DNA of 64,000 nt from Bradyrhizobium sp. AZCC 2176 (lineage in GTDB: Bacteria > Pseudomonadota > Alphaproteobacteria > Rhizobiales > Xanthobacteraceae), in contig NZ_JAZHRX010000001.1 of NCBI RefSeq assembly GCF_036924645.1, positions 62,001 to 126,000 on the forward strand, read 5' to 3'. How positions within the stretch are numbered: position 1 is the first letter of the stretch; each line of letters starts with the position of its first letter. Below are positions 17,559 to 28,706 of the stretch, piece by piece. The position numbers and the translations under genes were made by a program. Below the pieces are notes generated by a model. The model ran no database searches. It saw only the letters and a program-made list of their open reading frames with translations, and was not told the origin of the DNA.

Positions 17559-19310
17559 ATGGCTCAAATTGCAAAATCCCCTAGCTCAATTTCTGGTGGC
17601 GTCATGGCATCCCGGTTTTCGCTCGCAGCCAAATTGTACTCCATCTTCGCGCTGTTCGCGGTGCTCGTCGCCGCCATCACCGCCTTGTCCGATTACAACA
17701 CCCGCCAGAATGCCGAACTCACCGAAGCGGTCTCGACCGCCAGCCGCGCCGCGCTCAATGTCGAGCGCGTCAATTCGCTGGTCTATGCGGTCGTGATGGA
17801 ATCCCGCGGCGTCTACATGTCGACGGATCCGAAGGTGGTGAAGAAATACGGTGACGGGCTGCTCAAGTTCAACGAGCGCATTCTCGAGGTCGTCAAGAAC
17901 TGGCAGGCGCTGGTCCAGGCCGACGACGCCCAGCAGTTCGCCACTTTCAAGCAGCGCATCGAACAGTTCGTCGACTTTCGCAAGGAGCTGGTCCGCCGCG
18001 GCGTCGAGATCAACGCCGCTGCGGGGCGCGAATGGGGCGACAACGACGCCAACCGTGAAGTGCGCACCGCGCTGAACAAGGACCTCGAGGCGCTTTCCAA
18101 GGTCTACGCCGAACGCAGCAAGAAGCTGGCACAGCAGACCGACACCAACCACACCATGGCCTTTGTGCTGACCTGCCTCGGCGTCATGGCGCTGGCAGTG
18201 GTCGTCATCGGCGTGCTGATCATCGCCCGCTCGATCGCGCGGCCGCTTTCGGTCATCACCGCAACCATCAAGAAGGTCGCCGACGGCGCCGAAGGCGTCG
18301 AGGTTCCGCATACCGGCCGCGCCGACGAAATCGGCGCGCTCGCCCGTGCCATCAATATCTTCCAGGAGGCGATGGACCGCAACCGCAACCTCAATTCACA
18401 GGTATTGGAAGATTCGAAAGCGCGCGACGAGCGCACCCGCCACATCGAAGCCTCGGTCGACGCTTTCCGCGAAGCGATCGGCGGCGTGCTGCGCGCCGTC
18501 ACCGACAATGCGACCTCGATGCGCGGCACCGCCCAGACCATCGCGAGCGTTTCATCTGACGCCAGCGGACGCGCGGTGGCTGCTTCCAGCGCGACGGAGC
18601 AGGCGTCCAGCAACGTTTCCGCCGTCGCCAGCGCCGCTGAAGAACTCTCCGCTTCGGTCGAGGAAATCGGCCGCCAGGTGCGCCAATCGGCCAGCGCCGT
18701 CGAGCAGGCGGGCCATCGCACCGAGAAATCGGTCGCCGAAATCGAGGGGCTTGCGGCTGCGACCCAGCGCATCGACGGCGTCCTCAACCTGATCCAGGCG
18801 ATCGCCGAGCAGACCAATCTTCTCGCGCTCAACGCGACCATCGAAGCCGCGCGCGCCGGCGATGCCGGCCGCGGCTTCGCCGTAGTCGCCCACGAGGTCA
18901 AGGCGCTGGCCGAGCAGACCGCGAAGGCGACCGCCGAAATCGGCCAGAACGTCGGCTTGATCCAGACGTCGACCAAAACCTCCGTCGAAGCGGTTCGCGA
19001 GATCGGCAACGCGGTGCGCGACATCAACGAGGTGACTTCCATCATTGCCAGCGCGATCGAGCAGCAGGATGCGGCGACCCGCGAGATATCGTCGAATGCG
19101 CAACTGGCGGCGCAGGGCAACGGAACGCTCGTCGTCAATATCGGCTCGCTCAGTGACGCGATCGGCACGACGAGCACGGCAGCAGCCTCCGTCCTCACCG
19201 CATCCAGCGAACTGACGGCGACGGCCGAGACGCTGTCACGTGAGGTCGAGAAATTCTTCCGCAACCTGCGCGCGGATTCCTCCGAGCAGCCGCGCAAGAC
19301 CGGGACGTAA
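17559..19310 (+). CDS. Methyl-accepting chemotaxis protein
   Basis: A 583-aa chemoreceptor. TM1 is at about 24-46 ([15 protein letters not shown]) and is followed by a periplasmic four-helix-bundle-type sensor of about 145 residues. TM2 lies at about 194-217 ([16 protein letters not shown]), then a HAMP domain beginning [10 protein letters not shown]. The cytoplasmic signalling domain has the hairpin-tip motif [21 protein letters not shown] that contacts CheA/CheW. No C-terminal CheR-binding pentapeptide is present. I chose ATG 17559 (GGAG about 9 nt upstream); starts at 17517 and 17604 are also open. The ligand is unknown. Confidence 0.85.
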   Translation: MAQIAKSPSSISGGVMASRFSLAAKLYSIFALFAVLVAAITALSDYNTRQNAELTEAVSTASRAALNVERVNSLVYAVVMESRGVYMSTDPKVVKKYGDGLLKFNERILEVVKNWQALVQADDAQQFATFKQRIEQFVDFRKELVRRGVEINAAAGREWGDNDANREVRTALNKDLEALSKVYAERSKKLAQQTDTNHTMAFVLTCLGVMALAVVVIGVLIIARSIARPLSVITATIKKVADGAEGVEVPHTGRADEIGALARAINIFQEAMDRNRNLNSQVLEDSKARDERTRHIEASVDAFREAIGGVLRAVTDNATSMRGTAQTIASVSSDASGRAVAASSATEQASSNVSAVASAAEELSASVEEIGRQVRQSASAVEQAGHRTEKSVAEIEGLAAATQRIDGVLNLIQAIAEQTNLLALNATIEAARAGDAGRGFAVVAHEVKALAEQTAKATAEIGQNVGLIQTSTKTSVEAVREIGNAVRDINEVTSIIASAIEQQDAATREISSNAQLAAQGNGTLVVNIGSLSDAIGTTSTAAASVLTASSELTATAETLSREVEKFFRNLRADSSEQPRKTGT

Positions 19311-19557
19311 GCGAACAACATCTCCCGGTTCGCGCCAGATCGGCACTGAATCCGCCGACACGCCCTCACGCCATGGGATTGTTCGGCAAGAACGGCCTGA
19401 TGGCAGTCGATAAAGCGTGAGTCATATCTCATGATTTGACGCGCCGGTTTGGGAGCTTGAATTTTGCCCATCTCGCCTTTCGCAACGTCGAATTGGCAGG
19501 TCGCCCCGACAGGAGGCAATACGGCAGAAATTCCAATATCGATTTTGGGCGAACCGC

Positions 19558-21258
19558 CTAGGCCGACCGGACGGTGGCGAGGAACTTGCCGACCTCGGCC
19601 TTGAGGCGCTTGTTTTCGCTGGAGAGCAATTGCGCGGAGGCCAGCACCTGTGACGACGCCGTGCCGATTTCGCCGGCGCCACGGTTGACGTCGGCGATGC
19701 TGGTCGCGACCTGGGTGGAGCCCACCGCCGCCTGCTGCACGTTGCGGGCGATTTCCTGGGTCGCCGCGCCCTGCTCTTCGACGGCAGCCGCAATCGCTGC
19801 CGCGATTTCGGAAACCCTGCCGATGGTGCCGCTGATCTCCTTGATGGCCAGCACTGAATCCTGTGTCGCGGCCTGCATCTCGGCAATCTGGCTGGAAATC
19901 TCGCTGGTCGCCCTGGCGGTCTGCGTGGCGAGCGCCTTGACCTCCTGGGCGACCACCGCAAAGCCGCGACCGGCGTCGCCGGCACGCGCCGCCTCGATGG
20001 TCGCATTGAGCGCGAGCAAATTGGTCTGCTCGGCAATCGTGGTGATCAATTTGGTAACGTCGCCGATGCGGTTCGCCGCATCGGACAATTCGGCGATCCG
20101 GACGTCGGTCTTTTGCGCCTGAACCACCGCCTCGTTGGCGATCCTGTTGGAGTTCGCGACTTGCCTGCCGATTTCATTGACGGAGCTGGCCATTTCCTCC
20201 GTGGCTGACGCCACCGACTGCACGTTGGTGGAGGTTTCCTCCGAAGCCGCGGCGACGACGGTAGAGAGCTGCTGGGTGTCCGCGCTGCTGTTGGTCAGAA
20301 AGGCGGCGGAATTTTCCAGCTCAGCCGATGCCGAGCCGACGTTTTCGACGATATTGCCGACGGCGACCTCGAAGCTCTCGGCCAGATTGTGCAGCTCGGC
20401 GCGGCGGGCGGCTGCCAGCTCGCGGAGCTTCTCTTCGCGCTCCGCCGTCTCGCGTTCGGCCTTGGCGATCGCCTGCACCTTGAATTCCTGGATCGCATGG
20501 GCCATCTGGCCGACTTCGTCGCGGCGCTCGAGGCCGGGCAACTGGACCTCGAAATGCCCGGCGGCGAGTTCGCGCATCGCACCCGACATCGCCACGACGG
20601 GGCGGGATATGCTGCGGCCGATCAGAAACGAAACGAGGATACCGGCAATTGCGACCACCAGAAGGGCCGCCATCAGCGTCATCTGCTGCTGCTCGAGCTT
20701 GATTCCGGCACGGGCAATCTCGCGATCCTTGCTCTCGCTGCTATGCGTGATCAGGTCGTCGGCCAGCTTTTCGATGACGGCAAAGTTGCGTTCCGCGCCC
20801 TTGATGAAGATCAGCGCCGAACCGGCGTCGCCGTCGGCCATCTCGATCGCGTTTTTCGATTGCTTGAGATAGCCTGCGACTGCGGCTTTCAGCTTGTCGA
20901 AAATCTCCGCGCCGACCCCATCCTTGATGCCTTCGACGGCTTTCAGCGCGTCGGAAATCTTGCTCGCCGCTACGGAAGCTTCCTTGGCGACCGCTGCAAT
21001 TTTCTTCTCGTCCTTTTCATTGGCTGCGGTGGCAGCAAGACGATAGAGCTTGGCGTGCGCCGTCCACACCGTGGTGGTGAGATCATTGGCCAGTTCCGAT
21101 TGCCGGACCGGTCCGGATACCAGCGCGTCGACGGCGGCCTGATTCGACCGCAACGTCTGCAACGCATAAGCGCCGAGCCCGATCAGGACGACGATCAGGA
21201 AAGCCGGCGCGAGCTGGACTTTCCAAGAAAGACCAATGTGCCTGATCCAGCCGAGCAT
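19558..21258 (-). CDS. Methyl-accepting chemotaxis protein
   Basis: A 566-aa chemoreceptor. The open frame runs on to 21495, but the ATG at 21258, preceded by AAGGGGTGAT, places TM1 correctly near the N-terminus (LAPAFLIVVLIGLGAYAL, about 14-31). A periplasmic helical sensor of about 150 residues follows, then TM2 (LMAALLVVAIAGILVSFLI) and a HAMP domain (GRSISRPVVAM). The signalling domain has the tip motif [21 protein letters not shown]. It lies 55 nt behind a gene for a secreted single-Cache protein, so the two are probably co-transcribed. It faces the other chemoreceptor tail to tail. Confidence 0.85.
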   Translation of the reverse strand: MLGWIRHIGLSWKVQLAPAFLIVVLIGLGAYALQTLRSNQAAVDALVSGPVRQSELANDLTTTVWTAHAKLYRLAATAANEKDEKKIAAVAKEASVAASKISDALKAVEGIKDGVGAEIFDKLKAAVAGYLKQSKNAIEMADGDAGSALIFIKGAERNFAVIEKLADDLITHSSESKDREIARAGIKLEQQQMTLMAALLVVAIAGILVSFLIGRSISRPVVAMSGAMRELAAGHFEVQLPGLERRDEVGQMAHAIQEFKVQAIAKAERETAEREEKLRELAAARRAELHNLAESFEVAVGNIVENVGSASAELENSAAFLTNSSADTQQLSTVVAAASEETSTNVQSVASATEEMASSVNEIGRQVANSNRIANEAVVQAQKTDVRIAELSDAANRIGDVTKLITTIAEQTNLLALNATIEAARAGDAGRGFAVVAQEVKALATQTARATSEISSQIAEMQAATQDSVLAIKEISGTIGRVSEIAAAIAAAVEEQGAATQEIARNVQQAAVGSTQVATSIADVNRGAGEIGTASSQVLASAQLLSSENKRLKAEVGKFLATVRSA

Positions 21259-21313
21259 ATCACCCCTTCGGTGCGGCGATCGCCGCACGACAACGCAAGA
21301 CGCTTGATCGGCG

Positions 21314-21781
21314 TCAGAGCTTGTAAACGCCCGCGCAGACCGCCGTGTTGTCCAGCTTCTCGCAGTACATTTCCTTCGGCTCGACCTTCTTGCTGACCGG
21401 ATTGACAAACTTGTAGTCCTGCCAGAACGAGGCCTGCTTGCCAGCGAGTTCGACGCGCTCCTTGACGTAGAGCTTGCCGTCGACGTCCTGTGCATCGATC
21501 AGGTCCTTGCCGACGAACTTTTCATTGGAGCCGTGCGCCAGCACTTTGCCGTCGAGCTGGTAGACCACGACATAGAGGTCGCGGTCGTGGAACTTGCTCG
21601 CCTTGTTGGTGATCTCGGGATACGCCTTTTCGGCCCCCTGATCCTTGATGAAGGCAACGGCCTGCTTGACCATGGCGACCGCTTCATCCTTGTTTGCGCC
21701 GCCGTTCGCGCTGGCGGCGCCGCCGAAAACGAGCATGGCTGCCACGGCGGAAACGAAAGGCTTTGTTGACCAATTGTTCAC
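21314..21781 (-). CDS. Secreted single-Cache-domain protein
   Basis: A 155-aa exported protein consisting of a signal peptide (KPFVSAVAAMLVFGGAASA) and one Cache-type (sCache_2-like) sensor domain. The domain begins with a helix (AVAMVKQAVAFIKDQG). It then shows the strand pattern DLYVVVYQLDGKVLAHGSN, a motif KFVGKDLIDAQDVDG, FWQDYKFVNPVSKKVEPK and a closing AVCAGVYKL. Such domains usually bind small ligands as part of chemoreceptors; here there is no TM or signalling domain. The GTG start at 21781 has GGGAGAC 5 nt upstream. The longer frame to 22273 runs into the next gene and is rejected. It directly precedes a chemoreceptor gene. Confidence 0.8.
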   Translation of the reverse strand: MNNWSTKPFVSAVAAMLVFGGAASANGGANKDEAVAMVKQAVAFIKDQGAEKAYPEITNKASKFHDRDLYVVVYQLDGKVLAHGSNEKFVGKDLIDAQDVDGKLYVKERVELAGKQASFWQDYKFVNPVSKKVEPKEMYCEKLDNTAVCAGVYKL

Positions 21782-21968
21782 GATTGTCTCCCGGCTAGGT
21801 GGAAATCGATTGCAAGCGCAGTCCCGCTGCACGTCATGATGGCAACAAAGAGCAAACCGTCCGTTAAAATGCCTATCCGTAAGGCAGCGGGGATCGATGC
21901 GACTTAAGCCGCATATGAGATCCGGCGCCTGATCAGGGGATAGCGGTCCGGAAGAGGCGCCAGCCGCC

Positions 21969-22847
21969 TCACTCCACCAGCAGCACGTCCACGGCGACGG
22001 TGAGTTTCTGCTTGCGCGATCCGACGATGATGCCGTCGACCGGGGAGACGTCGGAGAAGTCCCTGCCCACCGCCAGGATGATGTGGTCGTTCTCGACCAG
22101 AAGGTCGTTGGTCGGATCGAGCCCGATCCAGCCAAGCTCGGCGCCGCACCACACCGAAACCCAGGCGTGGCTGGCGTCGGCGCCCTGCAGGCGCGGCTGG
22201 CCGGCGGGCGGAATGGTGCGCAGATAACCGCTAACATAGGCCGCCGGCAGGCCAAGCCCGCGCAGGCCCGCAATCATCACATGGGCAAAGTCCTGGCAGA
22301 CGCCATGACGCTTTTCGAATACTTCCCTGAGCGGCGTCGAAATCACGGTGGCCTTGGGGTCGTACCTGAAATCACGGCGGATCCGGTACATCAAATCGGC
22401 GGCGCCCGAGAGGATGCCGCCGCCCGGCGGAAAGCTTGGCGCAGCATAGGCAGTCAGCGGTGCCAGCACCGGCACCAGCGAACTCGCAAAGACGTAGCCG
22501 ACCGGCGAAGCGGGGCCGAGGCTGGTGGCTTCAAAAGCCACGTCGCGAATATCTTCCCATGACGGGCTCGGCGCAGTGCGCGCCGGCGCCTGGCGCGACA
22601 CCGAAACCCGAGCGCGGGAATCGATCCGCAAATTGCGATGTGCAGCCTCGATCAGCACGCTCTCGGTATGGGTTCCGTAAAAATCGCGCCGCACCGTGCG
22701 TTCGGCCGGCCGCGGCCGGATCTCGACCGTGTGCGAGATCAATTGCTGTCCGTCGCCGCTCCGCGGCTCCAGCCGCAGCGAGCACCGCGCAAAACTCACC
22801 GGGCTTTCGTAAGCGTAGGTCGTGACGTGACGGATGTCGTAGATCAC
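21969..22847 (-). CDS. Transglutaminase-like protein
   Basis: A 292-aa cytoplasmic protein with the bacterial transglutaminase-like N-terminal domain (MIYDIRHVTTYAYESPV, RLEPRSGDGQQL). A papain-like core follows, in which Cys, His and Asp are visible (KRHGVCQDFAHVMIAG with the nucleophilic Cys, DASHAWVSVWC, GWIGLDPTND). Members of this family are thought to act as amidases/proteases or cross-linkers rather than classical transglutaminases. Its start overlaps the stop of the ATP-grasp/alpha-E gene as ATGA, making it the third gene of a tightly coupled operon. There is no signal peptide. Confidence 0.88.
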   Translation of the reverse strand: MIYDIRHVTTYAYESPVSFARCSLRLEPRSGDGQQLISHTVEIRPRPAERTVRRDFYGTHTESVLIEAAHRNLRIDSRARVSVSRQAPARTAPSPSWEDIRDVAFEATSLGPASPVGYVFASSLVPVLAPLTAYAAPSFPPGGGILSGAADLMYRIRRDFRYDPKATVISTPLREVFEKRHGVCQDFAHVMIAGLRGLGLPAAYVSGYLRTIPPAGQPRLQGADASHAWVSVWCGAELGWIGLDPTNDLLVENDHIILAVGRDFSDVSPVDGIIVGSRKQKLTVAVDVLLVE

Positions 22848-25366
22848 GCGAGGCCCGTGAGCTTCTCCGGCCGGCTCGCATTGGGCCCGTGCGGGAAGTA
22901 ATGCAGGCCGATGGCGTCGGCGAGATTGAGCAGATCCTGCTCCAGCGCGAACAGGGTTTTCACATCCAGCGCGGCGGCCTCCGCCGTTGTCAGCGTCGCC
23001 TGCAATGCCACCGCCAGCCGCTGCGGCCGCTCGATCAAACCGTGCTCCTTCAGGCTTGGCAGTGCGGCGATGTGATCATTCAGCGCGGCCACCTGAAACG
23101 CCACCGAGCGCGGGTTATACGGATCGAGCACCGCGAGATCGCGCACCGGCGCCAAGGCCGGGCCGACCAGATAGCGCGAACGATAGGTGATCTGACAATC
23201 CACCAGCGTCAGCAGAACGTCGAGATCATCATCGCCCGCTTCGTCATAGGCGAACTGCCGCGCAAATCGCACGGTGTTGATGGCGCGCTCGGCGCGGCGG
23301 CCTATGTCGAGGAAGCGCCAGCCGGCGGCCCGGTTCATATTCTCCTGCGCCAGGCCGGCAAGACCAGCCAGTTCCTGCAGCGTCAATTCGGCGGCGCTGA
23401 CGATGCTGTCGTCGTCGTCGACCTGCAAAGCCAGGCGGTCCACCATCTCGGTGATGATCTGCCAGGCGTCGGGCGAAAGCCGCTCGCGCAAGGAGCTCGC
23501 GGTCCGCTGCACTGATCGCACCAACGAAAGCGCCGAGCCGAACTTCTCCGCGCTTTGCAGCGCTTCGGCGATCACCCGCGCGGGGTTCGTCCGCGTCGCA
23601 TGCGAGGTGGCGCCCCATGTCACGAGAATTCGCTGGATGCGCTCGACCGAATGCAGCGCGGTGGAAGGCCCCCTGTCCGGATCGCGCGTCGACGTTCCGA
23701 GCACACGGATCAGACGCAGCGTCGCCTCGGCGCGTTCGAGATAGCGGCCGAGCCAAAACAGGTTATCCGCAGCACGGCTGGGCACGACGCCCGCGATCCG
23801 CCTGATCCGCACGGTGTCAGCCCCGGGCAGCAGCGTCGAAGCCGATACCGCCTTGTCCGACACCACCCAGACATCCGCCGATCGCGCCCCGTCGCCCATC
23901 GATACCGCCCGGGCATCCGCCTGTTCGGCGATCCGGCAAAAGCCGCCGGGCAGGATGATCCAGCCCTGGGGCGTTGCTGCGGCAAACACGCGGAGTACGA
24001 ATGGGCGCGGCGTGATCCGGCCCTGCTCCCACACCGGCGTCGTCGATAGCCGCACCAGCTCCTGTCCGACATAATCGATGCCGCGATCAGTAATCGCCCG
24101 CCGGAGCTGGTCGCGTTCGGCGGGCGCCAGTTCACCGGCGAGCACGGGGCCGTGGCTGGAAAAGCCCGGAACAGCGCGGCCATAGGCGCCCTCGATCGCA
24201 AAATCCTCCAGCCGCGACAACACTTCTTCGCGCGCCGATTTCTGGCCGCACCACCAGGTCGCGATGTGCGGCATGATCAGATTCTCGCCGAGCAGACGTC
24301 GGCACAGGCTCGGCAGGAAGCCAAGCAGCGCCCGCGCCTCCAATATGCCGGAGCCCGGCATGTTGGCGACGACGACGCCGCCCTTGCGCAGCACGTCGAT
24401 CAGACCGGGCACGCCGAGATGCGACGACGCATCGAGCTCCAGCGGATCGAGGAAGTTGGAATCGACCCGGCGCAGCAGCACATCGAGCCGCTTCAAGCCT
24501 GCGACGGTGCGAATATGAATCCGATCGCCGCTGACGGCGAGGTCGTCGCCCTCGACCAGCAGGAAGCCGAGATAGCGCGCCAGCGTCGCATGCTCGAAAT
24601 AGGTTTCGCTGAACGCGCCCGGCGTCAGCAATCCGATCCGCGGCTCGTCGCGGTCGGCACTGGCGCGAAGTGCATCGCGGAACGCCTCAAAGAACGGCGC
24701 CACACGCTCGACGTTCATGGACTTGTAGAGGCTGGAAAAGGCGCGGGACAGCACCAGCCGATTTTCCAGCGCGTAGCCGGCACCTGACGGCGCCTGGGTG
24801 CGGTCGTTCAACACCCACCAGCGACCGTCGGGACCGCGGCCGACATCGGCGGCATAGAAATGCAAATAGCGGTTGCCCGGCGGTTTGACGCCGCACACCG
24901 CACGCAGATATTCGTTGCTGCCGGCGATCGCGGCCGCGGGTACCGCGCCATCGGTGACCAGCCGGCCCTCGCCGTAGAGATCGCGCAGCACCATTTCGAA
25001 CAATTGGGCGCGTTGCGCGATGCCGGTGGTCAGTTGCTGCCAATCGGCCTCGTCGATGATGAGCGGCAGATGGCTGAGCGGCCACAGCCGGTCGGCGGTC
25101 TCGCCAGGCGCGCGATAGGTGACGCCGGCCTCGCGCAGATGGCGGTCGGCGGACGCGAAACGCCGCTCGATATCAACAGGCGAAAGTGCGGCAAAGGCAT
25201 CGAAGAACCGGCTCCACGCCGCGCGCGGCGCGCCGTCCGGTCCGATATATTCGTCGGGGATTCCGGGCAGCCGCGCATAGTCGCGCGTCCATTGCGCCAT
25301 CCGGCGCTGGCCCGGGCGGGCCTTGCTTTCCTGACTGTTGCCTTGACTGCTGCCTTGGCCTGCCAT
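22844..25366 (-). CDS. Circularly permuted ATP-grasp fused to alpha-E domain
   Basis: An 840-aa fusion. Residues about 60-510 match the circularly permuted type-2 ATP-grasp family (DUF404/407): GPDGRWWVLNDRTQAPSGAGY near 175, then LLTPGAFSETYFEHA, GVVVANMPGSGILEARALLGFLP, and PRPFVLRVFAA. Such enzymes are predicted ATP-dependent peptide/amide ligases. Residues about 535-835 match the alpha-helical alpha-E domain (DUF403): SRAADNLFWLGRYLERAEATLR. In many bacteria these are two separate genes. It sits between a transglutaminase-DUF2126 gene (28 nt upstream) and a second transglutaminase (4-nt overlap). Predicted role: peptide synthesis or modification; substrate unknown. Confidence 0.88.
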   Translation of the reverse strand: MAGQGSSQGNSQESKARPGQRRMAQWTRDYARLPGIPDEYIGPDGAPRAAWSRFFDAFAALSPVDIERRFASADRHLREAGVTYRAPGETADRLWPLSHLPLIIDEADWQQLTTGIAQRAQLFEMVLRDLYGEGRLVTDGAVPAAAIAGSNEYLRAVCGVKPPGNRYLHFYAADVGRGPDGRWWVLNDRTQAPSGAGYALENRLVLSRAFSSLYKSMNVERVAPFFEAFRDALRASADRDEPRIGLLTPGAFSETYFEHATLARYLGFLLVEGDDLAVSGDRIHIRTVAGLKRLDVLLRRVDSNFLDPLELDASSHLGVPGLIDVLRKGGVVVANMPGSGILEARALLGFLPSLCRRLLGENLIMPHIATWWCGQKSAREEVLSRLEDFAIEGAYGRAVPGFSSHGPVLAGELAPAERDQLRRAITDRGIDYVGQELVRLSTTPVWEQGRITPRPFVLRVFAAATPQGWIILPGGFCRIAEQADARAVSMGDGARSADVWVVSDKAVSASTLLPGADTVRIRRIAGVVPSRAADNLFWLGRYLERAEATLRLIRVLGTSTRDPDRGPSTALHSVERIQRILVTWGATSHATRTNPARVIAEALQSAEKFGSALSLVRSVQRTASSLRERLSPDAWQIITEMVDRLALQVDDDDSIVSAAELTLQELAGLAGLAQENMNRAAGWRFLDIGRRAERAINTVRFARQFAYDEAGDDDLDVLLTLVDCQITYRSRYLVGPALAPVRDLAVLDPYNPRSVAFQVAALNDHIAALPSLKEHGLIERPQRLAVALQATLTTAEAAALDVKTLFALEQDLLNLADAIGLHYFPHGPNASRPEKLTGLA

Positions 25367-25394
25367 TCCGATTCCCCGAGAGCGTCGCTCCCGA

Positions 25395-28300
25395 TTAGAT
25401 CAGGAGCGGCGTCCTCAAGTCGAGCGTCAAAGGGAATTCAATTGTGCGTTCCTCGGGCGGCGGGTCGATTCTGCCCGGGGTGTGGCCGTGGTCCTGAAAC
25501 CGGGCCAACCGCCGGGCTTCCGCCTCATAGGAATTGACCGGCTTGGTATCATAGCTGCGGCCGCCGGGATGGGCGACGTGGTAGACGCAGCCGCCGAGCG
25601 AGCGGCCATTCCAGCTATCAATCAAGTCAAATGTCAGCGGCGCGTGCACCGGAATGGTCGGATGCAACCCCGAGGCCGGCTGCCAGGCCTTGAAACGGAC
25701 GGCGGCAACGGCCTCTCCGGAGCGGCCGGTCGGCGTCATCGGCATCCGCCGGCCGTTGCAGGTCACGACGTGGCGGCCTTCGACGAAGCCGGTTGCCTTG
25801 ACCTGCAGCCGCTCCACCGAACTATCGACATAGCGCACGGTGCCGCCGGCCGAGCCCTCTTCGCCGAGCACATGCCAGGGCTCTAGCGCCTGCCGCAATT
25901 CCAGCGCGACACCGCCATGATGGACGCGGCCGAACACAGGAAAACGAAACTCGAGCTGGGCTGAGTACCATTCCGGCGAAAATTCGTAGCCGGATAGCCT
26001 GATATCATCGAGCACGCCGAGAAAATCCTCCCAGAGGAAATGCGGCAGCATGAAGCGATCGTGCAGCGTGGTGCCCCAGCGGACGAACTTGCCTTGTTGT
26101 GGCTCGCGCCAGAGCTTTGCGATCAGCGCGCGGATCAGCAATTGCTGCGCCAGCGACATCCTGGGGTCGGGCGGCATTTCGAGCGCGCGAAATTCGACCA
26201 GTCCGAGGCGGCCGGTCGGGCCGTCGGGCGAATAGAGCTTATCGATACAGATTTCGGCGCGATGGGTATTGCCTGTTATGTCGACCAGGATATGCCGGAA
26301 TAGCCGGTCCACCAGCCATAGCGGCGCTTCGACATCAGGCGGCGGCACATGAGCCAGCGCGATTTCCAGTTCATAGAGCCCGTCATGCCGCGCCTCGTCG
26401 ATGCGCGGCGCCTGGCTGGTCGGGCCGATGAACATGCCGGAGAACAAATAAGACAGCGACGGATGCCGCTGCCAGTACAGCACCAGGCTCCTGAGCAAAT
26501 CGGGGCGGCGCAGGAACGGCGAATCCTGCGGCGTCGAGCCGCCGACCACGATGTGATTGCCGCCGCCGGTGCCGGTGTGGCGGCCGTCGACCAGAAAGCG
26601 ATTGGCACCGAGGCGAACTTTCGCGGCGTCTTCATACAGGCCGAAAGTGATGTCGACCGCCTCGCGCCAGTCTTGCGCCGGCTGGACGTTGATCTCGATG
26701 ACACCAGGATCGGGCGTCACCTTGATCACCTCGACGCGCGGATCGTAAGGCGGCCCATAGCCCTCGACATGAACCTGGACTTGCAGTTCCTCGGCGGCCG
26801 CTTCAAGCGCCGCGCTCAGTTCGAGATAATCCTCGAGCCTCTCCACCGGCGGCATGAACGCGCACAAGACGCCGTCGCGGACTTCAACTGACGTCGCCGT
26901 GCGAACCGGCTTCGGTTTTGGCTTGGGCTTCTGCGCCAGTTTTGTTGATACGCCGTCGGCGACCGCGTCCGTCTCTTCGGCCGCGAGTTCGAGCCGCGGC
27001 TCCATTGGATCCTGCTCGACGACGTAGGGATATTCTTCCGGCGGAACATGCGGCAGTGACGCCATCGGCAGCCGCAGCCCGAGCGGGGAATCCCCCGGGA
27101 TCAGGAACAGGTGGCTGCGCCGAAGCTGCCAGCATTCGCTGATCCAGCCCTTCATCCATCCTTGGGTGTCTCCTCGGGTGTCTCCTTGGGCGTCGTCGCC
27201 CGCGTGCTGGATCGGCAGCACGTATCCCTTCGGTCCGTCGAGTCCCTCGTCGAACACCCGCGCCATTCGCGCGCGTTCCTCCGGATCGGACAATTTGGAA
27301 TCGGCGGGATCAACGTTAACGGGAAGCGCGGCTTCCTTCTGCAGCCAGTGCACGGGGTCTTCATAGGCCGGCATCACGTAGGCCGGATCGAGCCCGAGCC
27401 GCCTGGCGATGCCTTCCATCAGCTTTTGAGCGTCGGCGATGCCGGCCTTGCGCGGGTCGTCGATCTCAGCGATCAACTCGGCATTCTTCCAGATCGGGAC
27501 GCCATCCTTGCGCCAATAGAGGCCGAACGCCCAGCGCGGCAGGCTTTCGCCCGGATACCATTTGCCCTGCCCGTAATGCAGCAAGCCGCCCGGCGCAAAG
27601 CGGGCGTGCAGCTTGCGGATCAGTTCATCGGCCAGCGCCTGCTTGGTCGGACCAATGGCGGCGATGTTCCATTCAGCCGATTCCAGGTCGTCGACGGAGA
27701 CAAAGGTCGGCTCGCCGCCCATGGTCAGGCGCACATCATCGCGCTTGAGATCGGCGTCGACCTGTTCGCCCAGGCGATCGAGACGCGCCCAGGATTCATC
27801 GGAGAACGGCCGCGTGATGCGCGGCGCTTCGCGGATGCGCTTGACGCTCATTTCGAAGCCGAAATCGACATTGGCGAAGCCGGCGCTGCCCGAGATCGGC
27901 ACCGCCGAACGGTAGTGTGGCGTGGCGGCGACGGGGATGTGCCCCTCGCCCGTCAGCATGCCCGAGGTGACGTCGAACCCGATCCAGCCGGCGCCGGGCA
28001 GATAGACCTCGGCCCAGGCATGCAGATCGGTAAAATCGCTTTCGACCTCGCGCGGGCCTTCGACCGGATCGATGTCGGGCCGCAACTGCATGAGGTAGCC
28101 GGAGACGAAGCGCGCGGCGAGACCTAGGTGGCGGAAGATCTGGATCAACAGCCACGCCGAGTCGCGGCACGAGCCGGAGCCAGAGGCCAGCGTCTCCTCC
28201 GGCGTCTGAATGCCCGGCTCCATGCGGATGACGTAGCCGATCTTTTTCTGCAATTGCGCGTTCAGCCCGACCAGGAAATTGACGGTACTGTCAGCCTCGC

Positions 28301-28706
28301 GCGGAATCTCTTTCAAGTAAGCTGCGAACAGTGGTCCCTGCTCCGTTGCGGCGAGATAGGGAGCGAGTTCGGTCTTGAGGTCGTTGGTGTACTGAAACGG
28401 GAAGGAATTGGCGTAAGGCTCGACAAAGAAATCGAAAGGATTGACCACCGTCATCTGCGCAGTGAAGTCGACTTCGATCTTCAGCTCAGACGCCTTCTCC
28501 GGAAACACGAACCGCGCCAGCCAGTTGCCCTGCGGATCCTGTTGCCAGTTCACGAAATGGTTTGCGGGCGTGACTTTGAGCGAATAGCTCAGGATCGGCG
28601 TGCGCGTATGCGGCGCCGGGCGCAGGCGAACGGTTTGCGGGCCGAGATCGATCGGTCGGTCATATTTGTAATGCGTGACGTGATGTAGTGCGACGAAGAT
28701 CGACAC
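25395..28706 (-). CDS. Transglutaminase-DUF2126 protein
   Basis: A 1103-aa protein. Residues about 1-300 form a transglutaminase-like domain: an N-terminal beta region ([20 protein letters not shown]), the catalytic Cys in [14 protein letters not shown], and the His/Asp region [21 protein letters not shown]. The remaining part is the DUF2126 region, starting with [14 protein letters not shown] near 330 and containing [24 protein letters not shown] near 725, the pattern of a GCS2-like (glutamate-cysteine-ligase-like) carboxylate-amine ligase fold. A Lys/Pro-rich linker (KPKPKPKP) lies near 605. It is the first gene of the operon with the ATP-grasp/alpha-E fusion and the second transglutaminase. 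The physiological product is unknown. Confidence 0.88.
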   Translation of the reverse strand: MSIFVALHHVTHYKYDRPIDLGPQTVRLRPAPHTRTPILSYSLKVTPANHFVNWQQDPQGNWLARFVFPEKASELKIEVDFTAQMTVVNPFDFFVEPYANSFPFQYTNDLKTELAPYLAATEQGPLFAAYLKEIPREADSTVNFLVGLNAQLQKKIGYVIRMEPGIQTPEETLASGSGSCRDSAWLLIQIFRHLGLAARFVSGYLMQLRPDIDPVEGPREVESDFTDLHAWAEVYLPGAGWIGFDVTSGMLTGEGHIPVAATPHYRSAVPISGSAGFANVDFGFEMSVKRIREAPRITRPFSDESWARLDRLGEQVDADLKRDDVRLTMGGEPTFVSVDDLESAEWNIAAIGPTKQALADELIRKLHARFAPGGLLHYGQGKWYPGESLPRWAFGLYWRKDGVPIWKNAELIAEIDDPRKAGIADAQKLMEGIARRLGLDPAYVMPAYEDPVHWLQKEAALPVNVDPADSKLSDPEERARMARVFDEGLDGPKGYVLPIQHAGDDAQGDTRGDTQGWMKGWISECWQLRRSHLFLIPGDSPLGLRLPMASLPHVPPEEYPYVVEQDPMEPRLELAAEETDAVADGVSTKLAQKPKPKPKPVRTATSVEVRDGVLCAFMPPVERLEDYLELSAALEAAAEELQVQVHVEGYGPPYDPRVEVIKVTPDPGVIEINVQPAQDWREAVDITFGLYEDAAKVRLGANRFLVDGRHTGTGGGNHIVVGGSTPQDSPFLRRPDLLRSLVLYWQRHPSLSYLFSGMFIGPTSQAPRIDEARHDGLYELEIALAHVPPPDVEAPLWLVDRLFRHILVDITGNTHRAEICIDKLYSPDGPTGRLGLVEFRALEMPPDPRMSLAQQLLIRALIAKLWREPQQGKFVRWGTTLHDRFMLPHFLWEDFLGVLDDIRLSGYEFSPEWYSAQLEFRFPVFGRVHHGGVALELRQALEPWHVLGEEGSAGGTVRYVDSSVERLQVKATGFVEGRHVVTCNGRRMPMTPTGRSGEAVAAVRFKAWQPASGLHPTIPVHAPLTFDLIDSWNGRSLGGCVYHVAHPGGRSYDTKPVNSYEAEARRLARFQDHGHTPGRIDPPPEERTIEFPLTLDLRTPLLI

